From contig NC_092343.1 of assembly GCF_046630445.1 (NCBI RefSeq), positions 134,657,501 to 134,721,500 of the forward strand: DNA of 64,000 nucleotides, in the 5' to 3' direction. The stretch is from Rutidosis leptorrhynchoides (taxonomy: Eukaryota > Streptophyta > Magnoliopsida > Asterales > Asteraceae). The notes below the pieces were generated by a model. That model ran no database searches, was not told where the DNA came from, and was given only the letters and a program-made list of their open reading frames with translations. Positions 27,028 to 39,845 of this stretch are shown one piece after another. A program made the position numbers and the translations under genes. Positions within the stretch are counted from its first letter, which is position 1, and every line of letters begins with the position of its first letter.

Positions 27028-28680
27028 AAACACCCCACACTTAAACCTTGCGTGTCCTCAAGCAATTATTTCTTTACAAAGTAGAACAATATCAAACACA
27101 CTTACACAATATAGATTACAAACATTATACAAATCACTCGAAGCACACGAAACACACATGTTCTTTTGAAACGCAACTCACGCTATATGAAACACACGCT
27201 TTAAGTATAACACACCTTTATTGTAATCACACTCACGCTATATACACAATGAAAACACACACACACACATTTTTGAGAGATTAGAGCCAAGTATCCGAAA
27301 AATTTGGTCCTAGGGAAATCAGGACCTTAATGAAAACCTTTTATGGTTTTGAAAATATCATGCTAGTTTTAACACTAGGCACGTTTTCCGATTTTAGTCA
27401 GATTTTCTAAATTTTGAAAAATGAGTGCGGGTTTCCCGCTATTGGTCAAGCCAATCCATCCCACGGTACCTAACATTGATAGATGTTGGTAAGAAAATAA
27501 TGTGCTTAGGAGGATACACATTACGTCCGGATATCATTGACAATTATGAGGTAATTATCTAATCCGTTAAATCAATCATGAAGATTGATGTTCATCAGTC
27601 TTAAAAGCTGATATTTTACCTTTCTGGAGGTTATCCTTCCGGGGATATGATAAATCACTAACATTTTCTGTATGCATGGTTCCCCCCGTTTTACTAGTAA
27701 ATCTCCCTCATTGAGACAAATTTTAACTACCAGTTTCCCTGTTTGACGTTGAGGCCTGGTAGATTTCCAGTCGATGTTAGTAATGACTTTTCAAGATTTT
27801 TCGTCACCCTACAACTAGTCTGGACTACATCTTCTGAATTGAATCAGTAAGTGTGTCATTCGGAAGACTTTACTTCCCTGGGGATGGAATAGATACATCC
27901 TATTGGTCATAAGAAGTGGTCAGACGCAACATTGTCCTTGTTAGGAGAAACAATGAGGATCACCCTTTGGGTTTTCGATTTGGCGCGAGATCCGGTTTCC
28001 GACCACGCTATACAATCACCGCTCTCTCACGGTTTACACTCGTTTTGGTACAAGTGACCTACAAGTTAGCTTTACTAAACTAGTAGGATTTTCATCTAAA
28101 TAATTGAATGCTAGTGCAACTTCAAAGACTATTAATAATTTAAAACATAAATCAACATTTATTTTCTAGTTTTTAGAACACAATGTATGTAACACGGTTT
28201 TTGGACAATAAACGCCTTAATTTTTGTAAAACGAGTTCCCGATAAATTTCTATTCCCCACCCCACACTTGAGATCATGCAAGGCCCTCATTGCATGAAAT
28301 CAGAAAAAGGATTAAATTTAGAGGGCAAAGTGATAGGGTGATTGTAGAAATTTTCAATTTTTAACCTGTAAATCATGGAACATGTAGACGGATGTCGATG
28401 AACTTACTGCCAGCATAAGAGCATCGTCCATTCCGCGATTATCATCATACACACATCATAATATCAAATGTTGTTGAACTTAATGCCAGTCTTTGAAGTT
28501 CAAAATAACAAACCTCACAAATAATACTAAAAATAATGGTGTTTTTACAACCACAACCATTATCAAACCACACAATTAGTTAATATTACAAACCAAACAT
28601 TGTTTAAAAACACACCACACGAATTAAATAGTCTGAAAATAATGTACAAAATGATCACAGGCGCGCAGGCCTTAACTGGA
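27028..28680 (-). other. Athila-like 3' noncoding region and polypurine tract
   Basis: About 1.65 kb between the ORF3 stop and the 3' LTR. The minus strand next to the LTR is purine-rich (GTGTGGGGTGTTTTGA), the likely polypurine tract. No supportable ORF; the small frames here are shadows. Confidence 0.7.
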
Positions 28681-30219
28681 CTAGTTACCATATGGCCAAA
28701 AGCAGTTTCCCGAACCATCTCTGTACGGGCGTCCCTGCGGGTATTCCTGCTCAAATCGGTTCCTGGCATCCTGCATTGCAGCGTTAGTATCATAAATCGG
28801 GTGAGGAGGAGGTGGGTTTTGAGGATCAGTGTAGTAGGTGGGTGTCAGACGTGTTGTCCCATAGTACTGATCGGGGTTGGAATAAAATAACTCTGAGTTA
28901 TGGTTATTCCAATCAATACCATAACTGTTCCATCCCTGATCGTGTACTTGAGCAATCTGGCGTTGTTGTATTCTCTGCTGACTATCCCACATACGGTCGT
29001 TATGTGTCCTCTACTCATTCGAACTCAACCTCATATTATTAACACTACTAACCAAATTATCCCAACTAGATTGGGACGAATGCCAAGGACCTTGATCACC
29101 AACGTCTGTTTGAGCCTCCATTTCCGCTTCTTCTTGTTGTTGTTGTTGTTCTTGTTGCACGTTTGCTCCACTACCACTTGCTCCACCTGCGACAAAAGGC
29201 ACTAAATGCCCATTTCCATCTTTCATAAGAATTTCAGCGTTGATATAAGAAACTTTCTTTAATGGTTTCATGACGTTAGCACACTCCATCAATCGGCTGA
29301 AATCAATGTTAAAGTGACGAACAATCCTCGTGATATAGTGGCCTCCAAGAAGCGGCTTTTCTGTCCGTGCCTCAGTAGCGATGGCTAGAAAATAGTTTCC
29401 TATCAATCCCGGAATATCAGTATAGCAACCCTGTTTTATTTGATCCATTATCCATAGATCCATCGTTTTAACCTTTTCGTTACCCTCGACTCTCGCATTG
29501 AAAGTGCATGCGATAAGTCGATGCAGAAGTCTATCATCACGGGTTGCAATTTCATTATACCGGTGTCTACTCGATTTAAATGGCCTAGATGCATTCGGCC
29601 CACAAATTCTTCGCCAATAAGCAATCTCATTAAAGACAACTCTACCAACGTAATCGGAACCTCTCAAATAATCACCCAATTGGTTGTCGGTAAGTTCTTC
29701 GAAAATCTCCAACACTATAGATAACTCAAATCTGCTTATCCCTCTATCTTCACCCCCTAACCGAAACCGAAGAAATTCATTCGACAAAAAATCAAGAACG
29801 TTATTAAACCTTAAAGTTGAGTAAAATTCTTTTAATAACACCGGATAAATTGGTTCGTAGATGCTAAAAATGTGCTCCCATGCGTAGGTAACGATCCTAT
29901 CGTACGGAATGGCTAACAAACGGGAAACATGTTGGAGCATACCCACCTCATCCAATGGTGCCCAAACAAAATACCACGTGGCATTAATTGGCCTACTGTT
30001 TATCCTATTAAATGTTGCTGCGTAATCATTGTCGATCTGAACTTGTCTTAACCAAACTTGAGGATCATTTAGATCCTCCTCTTCTTCTTCATAAGATGAT
30101 GTATAATGTTGTTGTGGTGGTGGTGGTGGTGGAATGTTTCTTGAACTTGAAGTCCTGCCTCTCTTTGGTTGTAACCCTCGGCTAGATTGTCCCTGCAAAA
30201 CATAATAACACAAAACCAA
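28681..30219 (-). pseudogene. Athila ORF3 (env-position / ATHILA-domain protein) with one nonsense codon
   Basis: One continuous frame of about 513 codons, interrupted only by TAG at 29011-29013. The N-terminal part has a run of six prolines and an acidic stretch (EEEEED). The core has EPIYPVLLKEFYSTLRF and FRLGGEDRGISRFELSI, matching the plant ATHILA ORF family found downstream of pol in Athila elements. The C-terminal part is Gln/Glu-rich, then rich in Asn, Pro and Tyr. No signal peptide or membrane segment is seen, so the env label is positional only. The minus strand reads TTTTGCAG just inside the start, a good splice acceptor, which would fit expression from a spliced transcript. Confidence 0.85.
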
Positions 30220-30712
30220 AAGAACATAGAAACCGTTGTGTTAATGTTAGTTAAAAACATAACCGAATAGCAAGAGCACTTAGTCATTCCATTCACAGTT
30301 CATAAGCATTATGATTCATTTAAGCAAAAGCGTATGTTCAAAATTTTTTAACCAAAGTCAACCAAAGTCAACATAAACTAGCTAATGCACTTTCAAAAAT
30401 GAAGATCACAAATTCACAATTAAGCATCAACTTAGGACTCAAGCATGTTGCGTTCATAGGTCATAGCATTTAAACTTGTACTCAAATTATATTCATTACA
30501 AATCATAGCACAAATTTTCACAATTTTAGTTCAAGATGACCATTATAACGCCATTACATTATAGCATTCCATACCTTCAATCCACTTCAATAGGCGCAAA
30601 CAAATGAAAATCAAGCATACATCTTTCATAAGTTCATTACAATTCAAAAATATGCTAAAAATTCAAGAACATTCAATTTATGACCCGGCCAAATTGACAT
30701 CTGTATCATCAA
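30220..30712 (-). other. Athila-like internal noncoding sequence left of copia-2
   Basis: Joins 47274-48043 once copia-2 is removed. Together they form the spacer between pol and ORF3. No ORF. Confidence 0.65.
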
Positions 30713-31664
30713 TGATGGTATTTAACAAGTTTCATAAACAACATGTTCTTATAGTTAAGTTGATTACAAAACCAATTTAATGTAGTAAAAGCAAGCGGAA
30801 GCATAATGATTCATGTTAACATGTTAAGCAATTAAGTTAAATTCCATGATAATATCAAGTCTTGGATAAATGCTTACAAATATAGCAAGTAGAGAAGATA
30901 AATACCTCCTCAAGCTAGTTGAGGGTCGTTTTCTTAGTTGCAAGAAGATGGTGAAGATGATGATGATGAATGGAGCCTCAAATGGATGAAACCTCAAGTA
31001 GATATACCCCAAACTTACCACCAACACCTTGTACTTTGGTTAGGATTTGATAACACTTGACTATGGCTTGCAAAAAAAATAATGAACCCTCTCTTGTGTT
31101 TGAAAAGCTATGGCCAGCAGCAGTAAAAGGAAGGCAGAATTTTTTTTGCTTTTCTTGAAATGTAGTTGCATGTGTGTGTATTTCTCAAAGAGTGTTGGTC
31201 ATCTATATGGAAATGGAATTGTCTCTTTTCAAGAAGGAATCCTAGCATGTGAACATAAGTCCCAATGCCACTTCTAATTTTTTTTATAAACTAAGTTTTA
31301 TAAAAGAATTAGATTTATAAAACCATTTTTATATATTTCCATATTTAGTTATGTACATATTTTTATATAAAACCAATTTTTATAAAATGTAACATAACAT
31401 TATTAATTATTTAACCTATAAATAATTAAATCCATGTTATATAAATTATTCCATAATTTATAAATATATATACACATCAAGTAATATTTCAGAAAACCAT
31501 TTTTCTTAAAGTTCAAGTGTCGCGTATTTAATCAACGATCTAATCGCTAAGATCAAATACGAATGAGGTGTCGGTAAGCTTGTTATTGGGTATGACCCGA
31601 CTTGGATCAAAACATATTAGCCACGTTAATTTAATATGTCTCTCGCGCATACGAAATACCTTCA
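30713..31664 (-). repeat. copia-2 3' LTR (952 bp)
   Basis: Plus strand TGATGGTATTTAAC to ATACCTTCA. Near-identical to 46203-47273 except that the latter has two large (AT)n expansions. Confidence 0.93.
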
Positions 31665-32432
31665 ATCTCCCACTTGCACGAGAAACATACGAAATTAATG
31701 CAAGTGATGGATACCACCTAACGACCGTCCATCACCCCCAATATGTTATGATTTTGTGCCATTCAATAACATCATCCTTTTCGAGTTCCCATCTCGAAAA
31801 TGAATAGGTGAATCTTTCATCACATCCTTTTGTCATAGATGTCATGTCAAATCCAAGAGATACAGAGTGATCACTCTCTTCTAGATTTAACTTTATCAGG
31901 CCTTAGACATCTGACTCTCAACGAATAAGAGGGACAAATTCCATCTTGACTACATACGTCCTAAACATACACCTTGCAATATACCTGAGCTCTTCCTTAT
32001 GAACTACCATATTTCAGAATAGCGAAGGAAAGAATCAAGGCACAATACTTGGTAAATATCCGAACCTAATATGTATCTCAGGTCAGAGGATGCAATGATA
32101 TTCGCCGTTACTCAAGATTACGTGTGATCAACCACAAAGGCTCCATTTAGTAAATCTTGAGAGCGGGTCTTCCAATATTTGTATCCCACAAATATCTATG
32201 AACCTTGGTTGCAACCTTGCCCCACATTCATCCCGTGAATGTATACCAATCCAAGTTCATAATAGTCTAAGCCTCACACTTGTTCCCACAAATGTGATCG
32301 ACTACGGAGTTTTGAATAATTTCTTATTCATGGATAAAATATGCAAAATAGGAACATGACTCAAATAAATTAACACCATAGTTATATTAATGAGTTTGAA
32401 CCACTTCGTTCTGTTACAATACTTAAAACAGA
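31665..32432 (-). other. copia-2 polypurine tract and 3' noncoding segment
   Basis: Minus strand AAGTGGGAGA abuts the LTR. The rest is the same conserved 0.77-kb segment as 5024-5789 in copia-1. Confidence 0.82.
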
Positions 32433-35400
32433 TCATAACCAATCACTAGAATATCGAAGCCCTAATGCACTAACATGCCCTTGATGTTTTGCACCATGTA
32501 AGAGCTTCGTGAGTGGATCCGCTATATTAAGATCTGTATGAACTTTGCGAATACATATCTTTCCCTTTTCAACTTCATCCCTTATGTAGTTGAATCTCCG
32601 CTCAATGTGACGGGTCTTTTGGTGAGCACGAGGTTCTTTGATTTGAGCAATCGCACCCTCGTTGTCACAAAAGATCTTAAGAGGGTCCTGAATGGAAGGG
32701 AAAACTCCTAAGTCGTCAATGAATTTCTTCATCCATGCAGCTTCCTGAGCTGCCAATGAGGTGGCAATGTACTCTGACTCTGTAGTGGATAATGCAACAA
32801 CATCCTGTTTTGAACTCTTCCAAGAGACCGCACCTCCATTTAACGTGAAGACATAACCGGATTGTGATCGAGAATCATCTCGATCAGTTTGGAAACTTGC
32901 GTCCACGTAACCTTTTACAGCAAGTTCCTCCTCACCAGACCCGTATATAAGAAACATATCCTTAGTCCTCCTAAGGTATCTCAATATACTTTTAACAGCA
33001 ATCCAATGACTGTTTCCTGGGTTATTCTGGTATCTACTTGTCAGGCTAAGAGTGCATGACACATCCGGTCTAGTGCATATCATTGCATACATGATTGACC
33101 CAATGGCAGAAGCATATGTGACTTTCTTCATTCTCTCCTGTTCATCTTTTGTGGTGGGGCACTGAGATGAACTGAGAAGTGCTCCCTTTTGAATAGGTAC
33201 CAAACCTTTCTTAGAGTTCTCCATCTTGAACCTTTTCAAGATCTTTTCAATGTATGCACTTTGATTCAAACCTATCAGTTTCTTGGATCTATCCCTGTAG
33301 ATCCCAATCCCCAAAATGTATTGTGCTTCACCAAGATCCTTAATGGAGAAGCATTTACTTAACCAAGTTTTAACTCCTTGCATTGTGGGAATATCATTTC
33401 CAAATAATAATATATCATCCACATAGAGTACAAGGAACATGACAGTGCTCCCACTAGCTTTCTTGTATACACAAGCTTCATCACCATTTTTAATGAAGCC
33501 AAATTTCTTGGCCTCCTCATTAAAACGATGATTCCACATTCTAGATGCTTGTTTCAATCCGTAGATTGACTTCTTTAACTTGCATACCTTTTTAGGATAT
33601 TTCGGATCAACAAAACTTTCAGGCTGAACCATATAGACATCTTCCTCAAGATGTCCATTTAGGAAAGTGGTCTTGACATCCATCTGCCATATTTCATAAT
33701 CATAATGAGCAGCAATGGCAAGTAATATCCTAATAGACTTTAGCATTGCCATAGGGGAAAAAGTTTCATCATAGTCAACCCCTTGAGTTTGAGTGAAACC
33801 TTTTGCTACAAGTCTAGCTTTATATGTATCCAAGTTTCCATGTATGTCGGTTTTCATTTTGAAAAGCCATTTACAATCAACTAGCCTTGAGCCAGTAGGT
33901 TGTTCAACAAGTTCCAAAACTTGGTTGTCATACATGGATTGCATCTCAGTGTTTATGGCTTCCTGCCATTTATTCTTATCAATCCTTGATAAGGCATCTT
34001 GGTAGTTTGTTGGTTCATCCAAATCAACCACATAGCAACCATCCATGAGAAACCCATATCTCTCAGGAGGATTACTAATCCTACCAGACTTGTGAATATC
34101 TTGTATACTTTGATCATCCACTTGATCATTCTCAACATCTTCATGTTGAGTGCTAGTGTCAACCAATTGTGTATCATCTGCTTGATCTTGAACCTCTTCA
34201 AGATCTATCTTCTTTTCACTATTTCCTTCCATTAGGAACTTAGTTTCAAGGAATTCAGCCTTCCGAGCAACAAATACATTCTGCTCAGAAGGATCATAGA
34301 AATAGTATCCCATATCATCCTTGGGATATCCTATGAAGATACACTTCGTGGATCGAGCATTCAACTTATTAGGGATGTAACGCTTAGGGTAAGCTTCACA
34401 TCCCCATACATTTAAGTATGAAAGAGATGGAGTTTTCCAAACCACATCTCATGAGGTGTTCGTTCCAATTTCTTGGTTGGGGCCATATTTAGAATACGAG
34501 CCGCGGAGCATAGACAATAACCCAAAAATGATAGAGGTAACGAGCTCCTTGCCATCATAGATCGAACCATATCCATTAGGTTTCGGTTCCTCCTTTCGAA
34601 AACTCTATTAAGTTGGGGTGTTCCAGGAGGAGTAAGTTGCGAGATAATCCCACAACGTTTAAGATGATCTTGGAAAGCATCGCTTAGGTATTCACCTCCT
34701 CTATCGGTACGACGTACCTTGATTGTCTTGTTGAGTTGATTTTGTACTTCGTTTTAATACTCTTTGAATGCTTCAAAAGTTTCGTCCTTGTGTCTTAACA
34801 AGTAGACATATCTGAAACGACTGAAGTCATCAATGAAAGTGACGAAGTACCTTTCACCTTTCCTAGTCATGCGCTTAAAGGGTCAACATACATCCGAATG
34901 TATTAATCCTAATAAGTCCTTAGCCCTTTCATAGGTCCATTTGAAAGGTGCTTTAGTCATTTTGCCTTGTAAACAAGATTCACATACATCAAACGAGTCT
35001 AGTTCATTTGATTTCAAAAGTCCATTCTTTTGAAGTGTATGCATTCGATTCTTGTTTATGTGACCAAGGCGACAATGCCATAAGTAGGAATCACTCAAAT
35101 CCCTTTTGAGTTTCTTGGTGTTAGCATGGAACATTGAGCTATTGTATGATGTGTCATCATGAACCAATTCATAAATACCATTCGAAGGTGAAGCCTTGAA
35201 ATAGAACACATTATCTAAAGAAACATGGATATCATCATTAATGAAATTAAAATCAAAACCACATTGTTTCAACCGGGATACAGAAATAATGTTTCGAGAT
35301 AAATCGGGTGCATACAAAACATTTTTCAACATAAGCTCCAATCTACTTGGAAGCTTCAAAATAAAGTCTCCTTGAGCTACTACTTGCACCTTAGCTCCAT

Positions 35401-36465
35401 TTCCCATGTAGAGAATTGATGTTCCCGCTTCTTGTTTACTTCTTTTGAACCCCTGCATAGAATTGCAAATGTGAGTTCCACATCCTGTGTCTAATACCCA
35501 TGTATTAGAAGAAGTAATACTAAGCTCAATGTATACCATATATATATTACCTGAGGTTTGCCCTGCATCCCTCTTTTCTTTCAACTCCTTAAGGTAGACC
35601 GGGCAGTTGCGTTTCCAGTGACCCATTTCACCGCAACCAAAGCAAGGATCTTCCTTGGGGTTAGCTTTTCCGGCAACCTTTTGCTTCTTGTTGTTGTTGG
35701 TTGGGGTAACCATCTTCCCTTTTCCCTTGCCCTTGCCTTGGTAGGCGGGTCCTTTCCTCTTAGCTGCCTTCGGCTTAGAAGGGTTATTGTTTTTGGACTC
35801 GCCTTCATTGATCATAAGCACGGGTGAAGCCCTTTTACCCATGCTCGCTTCGGCCGTCTTTAGCATGGCATGCAATTCGCCAATGCTCTTATCCCAACCA
35901 TTCATGTTATAATTTAACACGAATGTGTCAAACCTTTTTGACAATGAGTTAAGGATAAGGTCCGTGGCTAATTCATTAGACACGTTGCAATTTAGATGGT
36001 TCGCTCGATCAATTAGGCTTTTCATTTAAGGACATAAGATGAAACGGATTGGGTGTCATCCATACGACATGCATGAAGCGCTCGAACCGTTTCGAAGCGC
36101 TCGACACGAGCTTGTTGAAGGAACATCTCCTTCAACTGTGAGATCATGTCATATGCACTATGATGCTCGAATTCCTTTTGGAGATCGGGTATCATAGTCC
36201 CAAGCATAAGGCAATCGACTTGCATCGAATCGGTGCAATACTTATCCCAATAAGCCATGCCTTCCGTATCATCCTCGTCGGGTTGATCGGGAATGGGGTC
36301 TTCCAATACATACGCTTTATCCTCAAGTTTGAGGACAATCCTAAGATTGCGGAACCAATCCATAAAGTTCGTATGGTTGAGTTTTTCCTTTTCGAGGATA
36401 GACCTCAATGATAGGTTGTTTAAGTTAATTGGTGCGTTAAGAATGTTGTTGTTATTGGCGGCCAT
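32433..36465 (-). pseudogene. copia-2 gag-pol polyprotein with a few breaks
   Basis: Gag starts MAANNNNILNAPINLNNL at 36465. A one-base deletion in an A run at about 36022-36027 shifts the frame. Then: zinc knuckle CFGCGEMGHWKRNC, protease WVLDTGCGTHIC, pre-integrase WHCRLGHINK with CESCLQGKMTKAPF, a TGA at 34883-34885, integrase with a TAA at 34754-34756, and a second one-base deletion near 34433. The last 670 codons (34445-32433) are open. They hold RT (MDVKTTFLNG, YVDDILLFGND) and RNase H (GYVDASFQTDRDD, ALSTTESEYIAT, CDNEGAIAQIKE). Four lesions, much younger decay than copia-3. Family: Ty1/copia; I do not assign a clade. Confidence 0.92.
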
Positions 36466-36810
36466 CTACAAAATTTAACAAAGTTGTTTAAGTATCTATT
36501 TTAATTTAACAATCAATACCCTTTAAATCCAATTGATATTTATTAAATTTTAGAATCCAACGGTAAACCAAACTTAAGTTAGGTGACCTTTATCCCGTCA
36601 TTTTATTTAGCTAGGTAGTCATTATATGACAATTGCAATCCTTTTGCAACTTCTAAGTTATGGGATCATGCAATCCTTTTGCATGGCATATTTATCCCAT
36701 CAACGCCTATTTGTTTCTCATGCTTCGGTGACCCTAAGTTCATGATTCCCAAATCAAGTCGTCCTACTTGTGTAAACGTGTAAATTTAACATACAAGTGG
36801 TTAGGTGACC
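36466..36810 (-). other. copia-2 leader, gag-proximal part
   Basis: Noncoding; continues at 45132 beyond gypsy D. Contains repeats of TTAGGTGACCTTTATCCC-type words. The TGACC at 36806-36810 is the target duplication of gypsy D. Confidence 0.7.
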
Positions 36811-39076
36811 TGTAACAACCCAAACCAAACCTCGACCAAACCCGTGTAAAAATATCACACAAAAAAATTTTGATTGTTCAGCTACTAGCGCGGCGCGCCA
36901 GAACCTCGCGCGGCGCGCCAAACTGGTCTGTCCAAAAAGTCTTTAAATGCGAAAAAGATTGACCACTTCCCGACGTGTTTAGACAAAACGCTTTGAACCA
37001 CACATTCATATATGTAAAACTAACACGTTCCATTAATAAAATTAGTTTTACGAAGACCGGGCCCACATCGGCCATTTTACGACTTCCGTACGAGAATACA
37101 AGTTTTCAACCACATGATTTGTAATACAAAATAAAGGCCGAGCATGGCGATTGGGGATACGCTACCCAATCCTAATTAATCCGAAAGCAAGCCTTCTAAA
37201 GCAACTACGCGAGCCACTAGTCCCCGCTTACCCAAGCCTCCGCATCCATGCAATCTATAAAAATGTAAACAACGAGAGGGTAAGCTAACGCTTAGTGAGT
37301 GAAAATATACTACATACATATATATGCATAAAATGGACACGCCACACAAATAATCAAATACCGCATACCGGAGCATCCATGTATAAGGCAAGCTAGTCTA
37401 AGTATACCGTACGATCACTAGGAGACGAGCTAAAGATACAACAACAAATATAAGTTCACCAACGACGATGTGAACAATGCCAATAAGCTACACCCGGAGG
37501 GTTAGCTACATCACAACAATACATTGATATATAGAACGATATATAAACGATTAAGGTTAACCACTTAACCCATTACCGAATACCAAAACACCACAATGAA
37601 GATTGGCTGAACTACACGAGCCTTAGTAATCCGAAACCACACGAGATTACTATCTTCACAACATCGAGGTTGGCCGAACAACACGAGCCTTAGTAATCCG
37701 AAACCACACGAGATTACTACCTCACTAAGATGACCGAACTACATGCATCATCATGAATCCGAACTACACGCGATTCACTTCTCCAATACCAAAACCCATG
37801 GTCACGGGATTATAAAATCTACCACATCGGGGTTATCCAAAACCACATCACAATACATGTAATAACGTACACACAAGTGTACACCTCGCCAAAAGGAGGT
37901 CAACCAAAACACACAACCGTGCCAATTGGACCTATACACAAGTCCATTAAATCCACCTATATGTGAAGTGAGCTCTATACCCGAGAACCACTTCACCCGA
38001 CCCGCACCCATCCTACACATACATACGCACATAGGATATTAACACTCACCTTGTCGCCTTGATGAATGCTTCCAAATAATCCGCAACTCGCCAATGGAAA
38101 GTACCTATTCCATTATCACAATTACAACAACATACTTAGAGTGGATTTACAAACCAACCCAATTCGACACTTAGTGCCATTTCGACCCAATTGCACTTCC
38201 AAGCACAAACCGTGCCCAAACTAACCAATAATCACTAATACAAGTGAGAATGGTCCTAATATGCCAATTAAACCCAATCGCAAGTGTTAAACACTGATTG
38301 TTCTCAAAATCGCCCATAAACCCTAATTTTGACCCATAAAGTCAAAATCTCTCCATTTGCAAGTTTTGACACCAAAACATATTTAACTTTGTTTTATACT
38401 TCAACTTAATCCATTTTAAGTTTATAAACCTCATCAAATCGACATTCGGGTCCCAATCATCAACAAACCCTAATTTTGACCCTAGTCAAAATTAGTCAAC
38501 CACAAGAACCCTAAAAGTCTCCTAAACATCAATAATCACTAATACTAGTGATTATACACCATTCTCAAGTCTTAAACATGGATAAATCATTAACCAACCC
38601 AAAACCTGCCTTTAACACTTACAAACCCGAATCTTGGTGTTAATCTCCAATTAACAACTAAATGGGTTCCATCTATGAATCATACAATCAAAAGCCCCAA
38701 ATTTGAATGATGAATCACAAAAACAAAATTCGGAGTTAGAGCTTACCACTAGTATCACCGTGTATCTAAGAACGAGGAGAACAAACTTGTCTACTACGCC
38801 AAAGATCAAAACCCGCTTCTTCCTTTCCAAAAATCCCTTTGAATCAAATGGATGTTTGAGTTTGTTGAGAGAAAATGGAAAGAAAAGGAAAAAGAAATAG
38901 GGAAATGAAATGGGTGGATGAGGTTAAGTCCTCAAATCTGGCTCAAACGCGAAAAGACTGAAATGCCCTTTTAAAACTCTTAAAATAACCAAAGGAGTCT
39001 GCCAGCGACCATTGGTGCGGCGCGCGACCAGGTGGCGCGGCGCCCGACCAGCCAGAATCAGAATCCAGGTCTTACA
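36811..39076 (-). repeat. gypsy D 3' LTR (2266 bp)
   Basis: Plus strand TGTAACAACCC to GGTCTTACA. Carries two GCGC-GGC-GCGC dyads (36888-36898 and 36908-36918) near one end, a hairpin group at 37605-37777 and a second GC-rich patch at about 39014-39050. Confidence 0.95.
37605..37777 (-). repeat. hairpin series with constant loop in the gypsy D 3' LTR
   Basis: Six consecutive inverted repeats with the loop word CGAA(C/A)(T/C/A)ACA(C/T)G: GGCT/AGCC (37605-37622), TAGTAATC/GATTACTA (37624-37652), GGC/GCC (37672-37689), TAGTAATC/GATTACTA (37691-37719), GATGA/TCATC (37729-37752) and TGAATC/GATTCA (37754-37777). The stems differ while the loop is kept. The group recurs in the other LTR at about 43660-43824. 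Confidence 0.85.
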
Positions 39077-39077
39077 A

Positions 39078-39090
39078 CTCTCCCCCACTT
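39078..39090 (-). other. gypsy D polypurine tract
   Basis: Minus strand AAGTGGGGGAGAG, one base from the 3' LTR end; primes plus-strand synthesis by family knowledge. Confidence 0.85.
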
Positions 39091-39621
39091 AAAATCGATC
39101 ACGTCCTCGTGATCTTCACCACTTAACCACTCCGGACCCAGTTAACGGTCCTCAATCATAAGTCCCAATCCGAACTTTCCTAGACAATTATTCCCAATGA
39201 ATCATCTTTAACAACTCAGATCGTCACTCGCGAATTATCAAATCTACAATCCGAGCACTAAAACACTGCTCATTCCCTCGCATCGGGAAAACTCATCCAA
39301 TCTCTAATTGAGATATCAACCCCTAGCATACCATTACCAAGTACAATGCTAAAGTAACCACATACCAAACTTAAGGTCAACCATCTAAACCGACGAAGAC
39401 TGAGAAGAAGCAAATCCTTACGGATAACACTTACCACTAAACATTTCTTGTAGTGCGCAATACGACCCATACGCAACTACCGTAACATCATAATCCAATG
39501 GCTAGAACCGATAGTGCCCAAAACGACTATGGAAACGCAAATCCCAAGGTGTACAAAATCAACTATCGTCACACTCGTAACATCATGTGAGCGAAACACG
39601 GCTATCGCATCACTAATCATA

Positions 39622-39838
39622 CAACATGGTCCTCACGACCCCACCATTGGCGTATAAAATAACCAATAGATCAAACGACATGGTCCTTACGACCCCACCA
39701 TCGGTGTATAAAACAACCGATAAATCACACAACACGGTCCTTACGACCCCACCATTGGTGTATAAAAAAACCAACAGATCAACATCATGGTCCTTACGAC
39801 CCCACCATCGGTGTATAAAACAACCGACATATCACACA
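39622..39838 (-). repeat. tandem array 1: four units of about 54 bp, two hairpins each
   Basis: Each unit has GGTC-CTTAC-GACC (or CTCAC loop) followed by a stem around GTATAAAA. The second stem alternates ATTGG/CCAAT (unit 1) and ATCGGT/ACCGAT (unit 2), a compensatory T-A to C-G change. Units 3 and 4 end in an A.C mismatch on the plus strand, which is G.U on the element's sense strand. Confidence 0.85.
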
Positions 39839-39845
39839 ACACGAA

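Noticed and set aside
28600..29205. plus-strand ORFs of 76-101 codons
   Set aside because: They overlap the Athila ORF3 on the opposite strand, which has family similarity; they are shadows.
28681..30219. true viral envelope gene
   Set aside because: No signal peptide, transmembrane or fusion segment is visible; the match is to the plant ATHILA ORF family.
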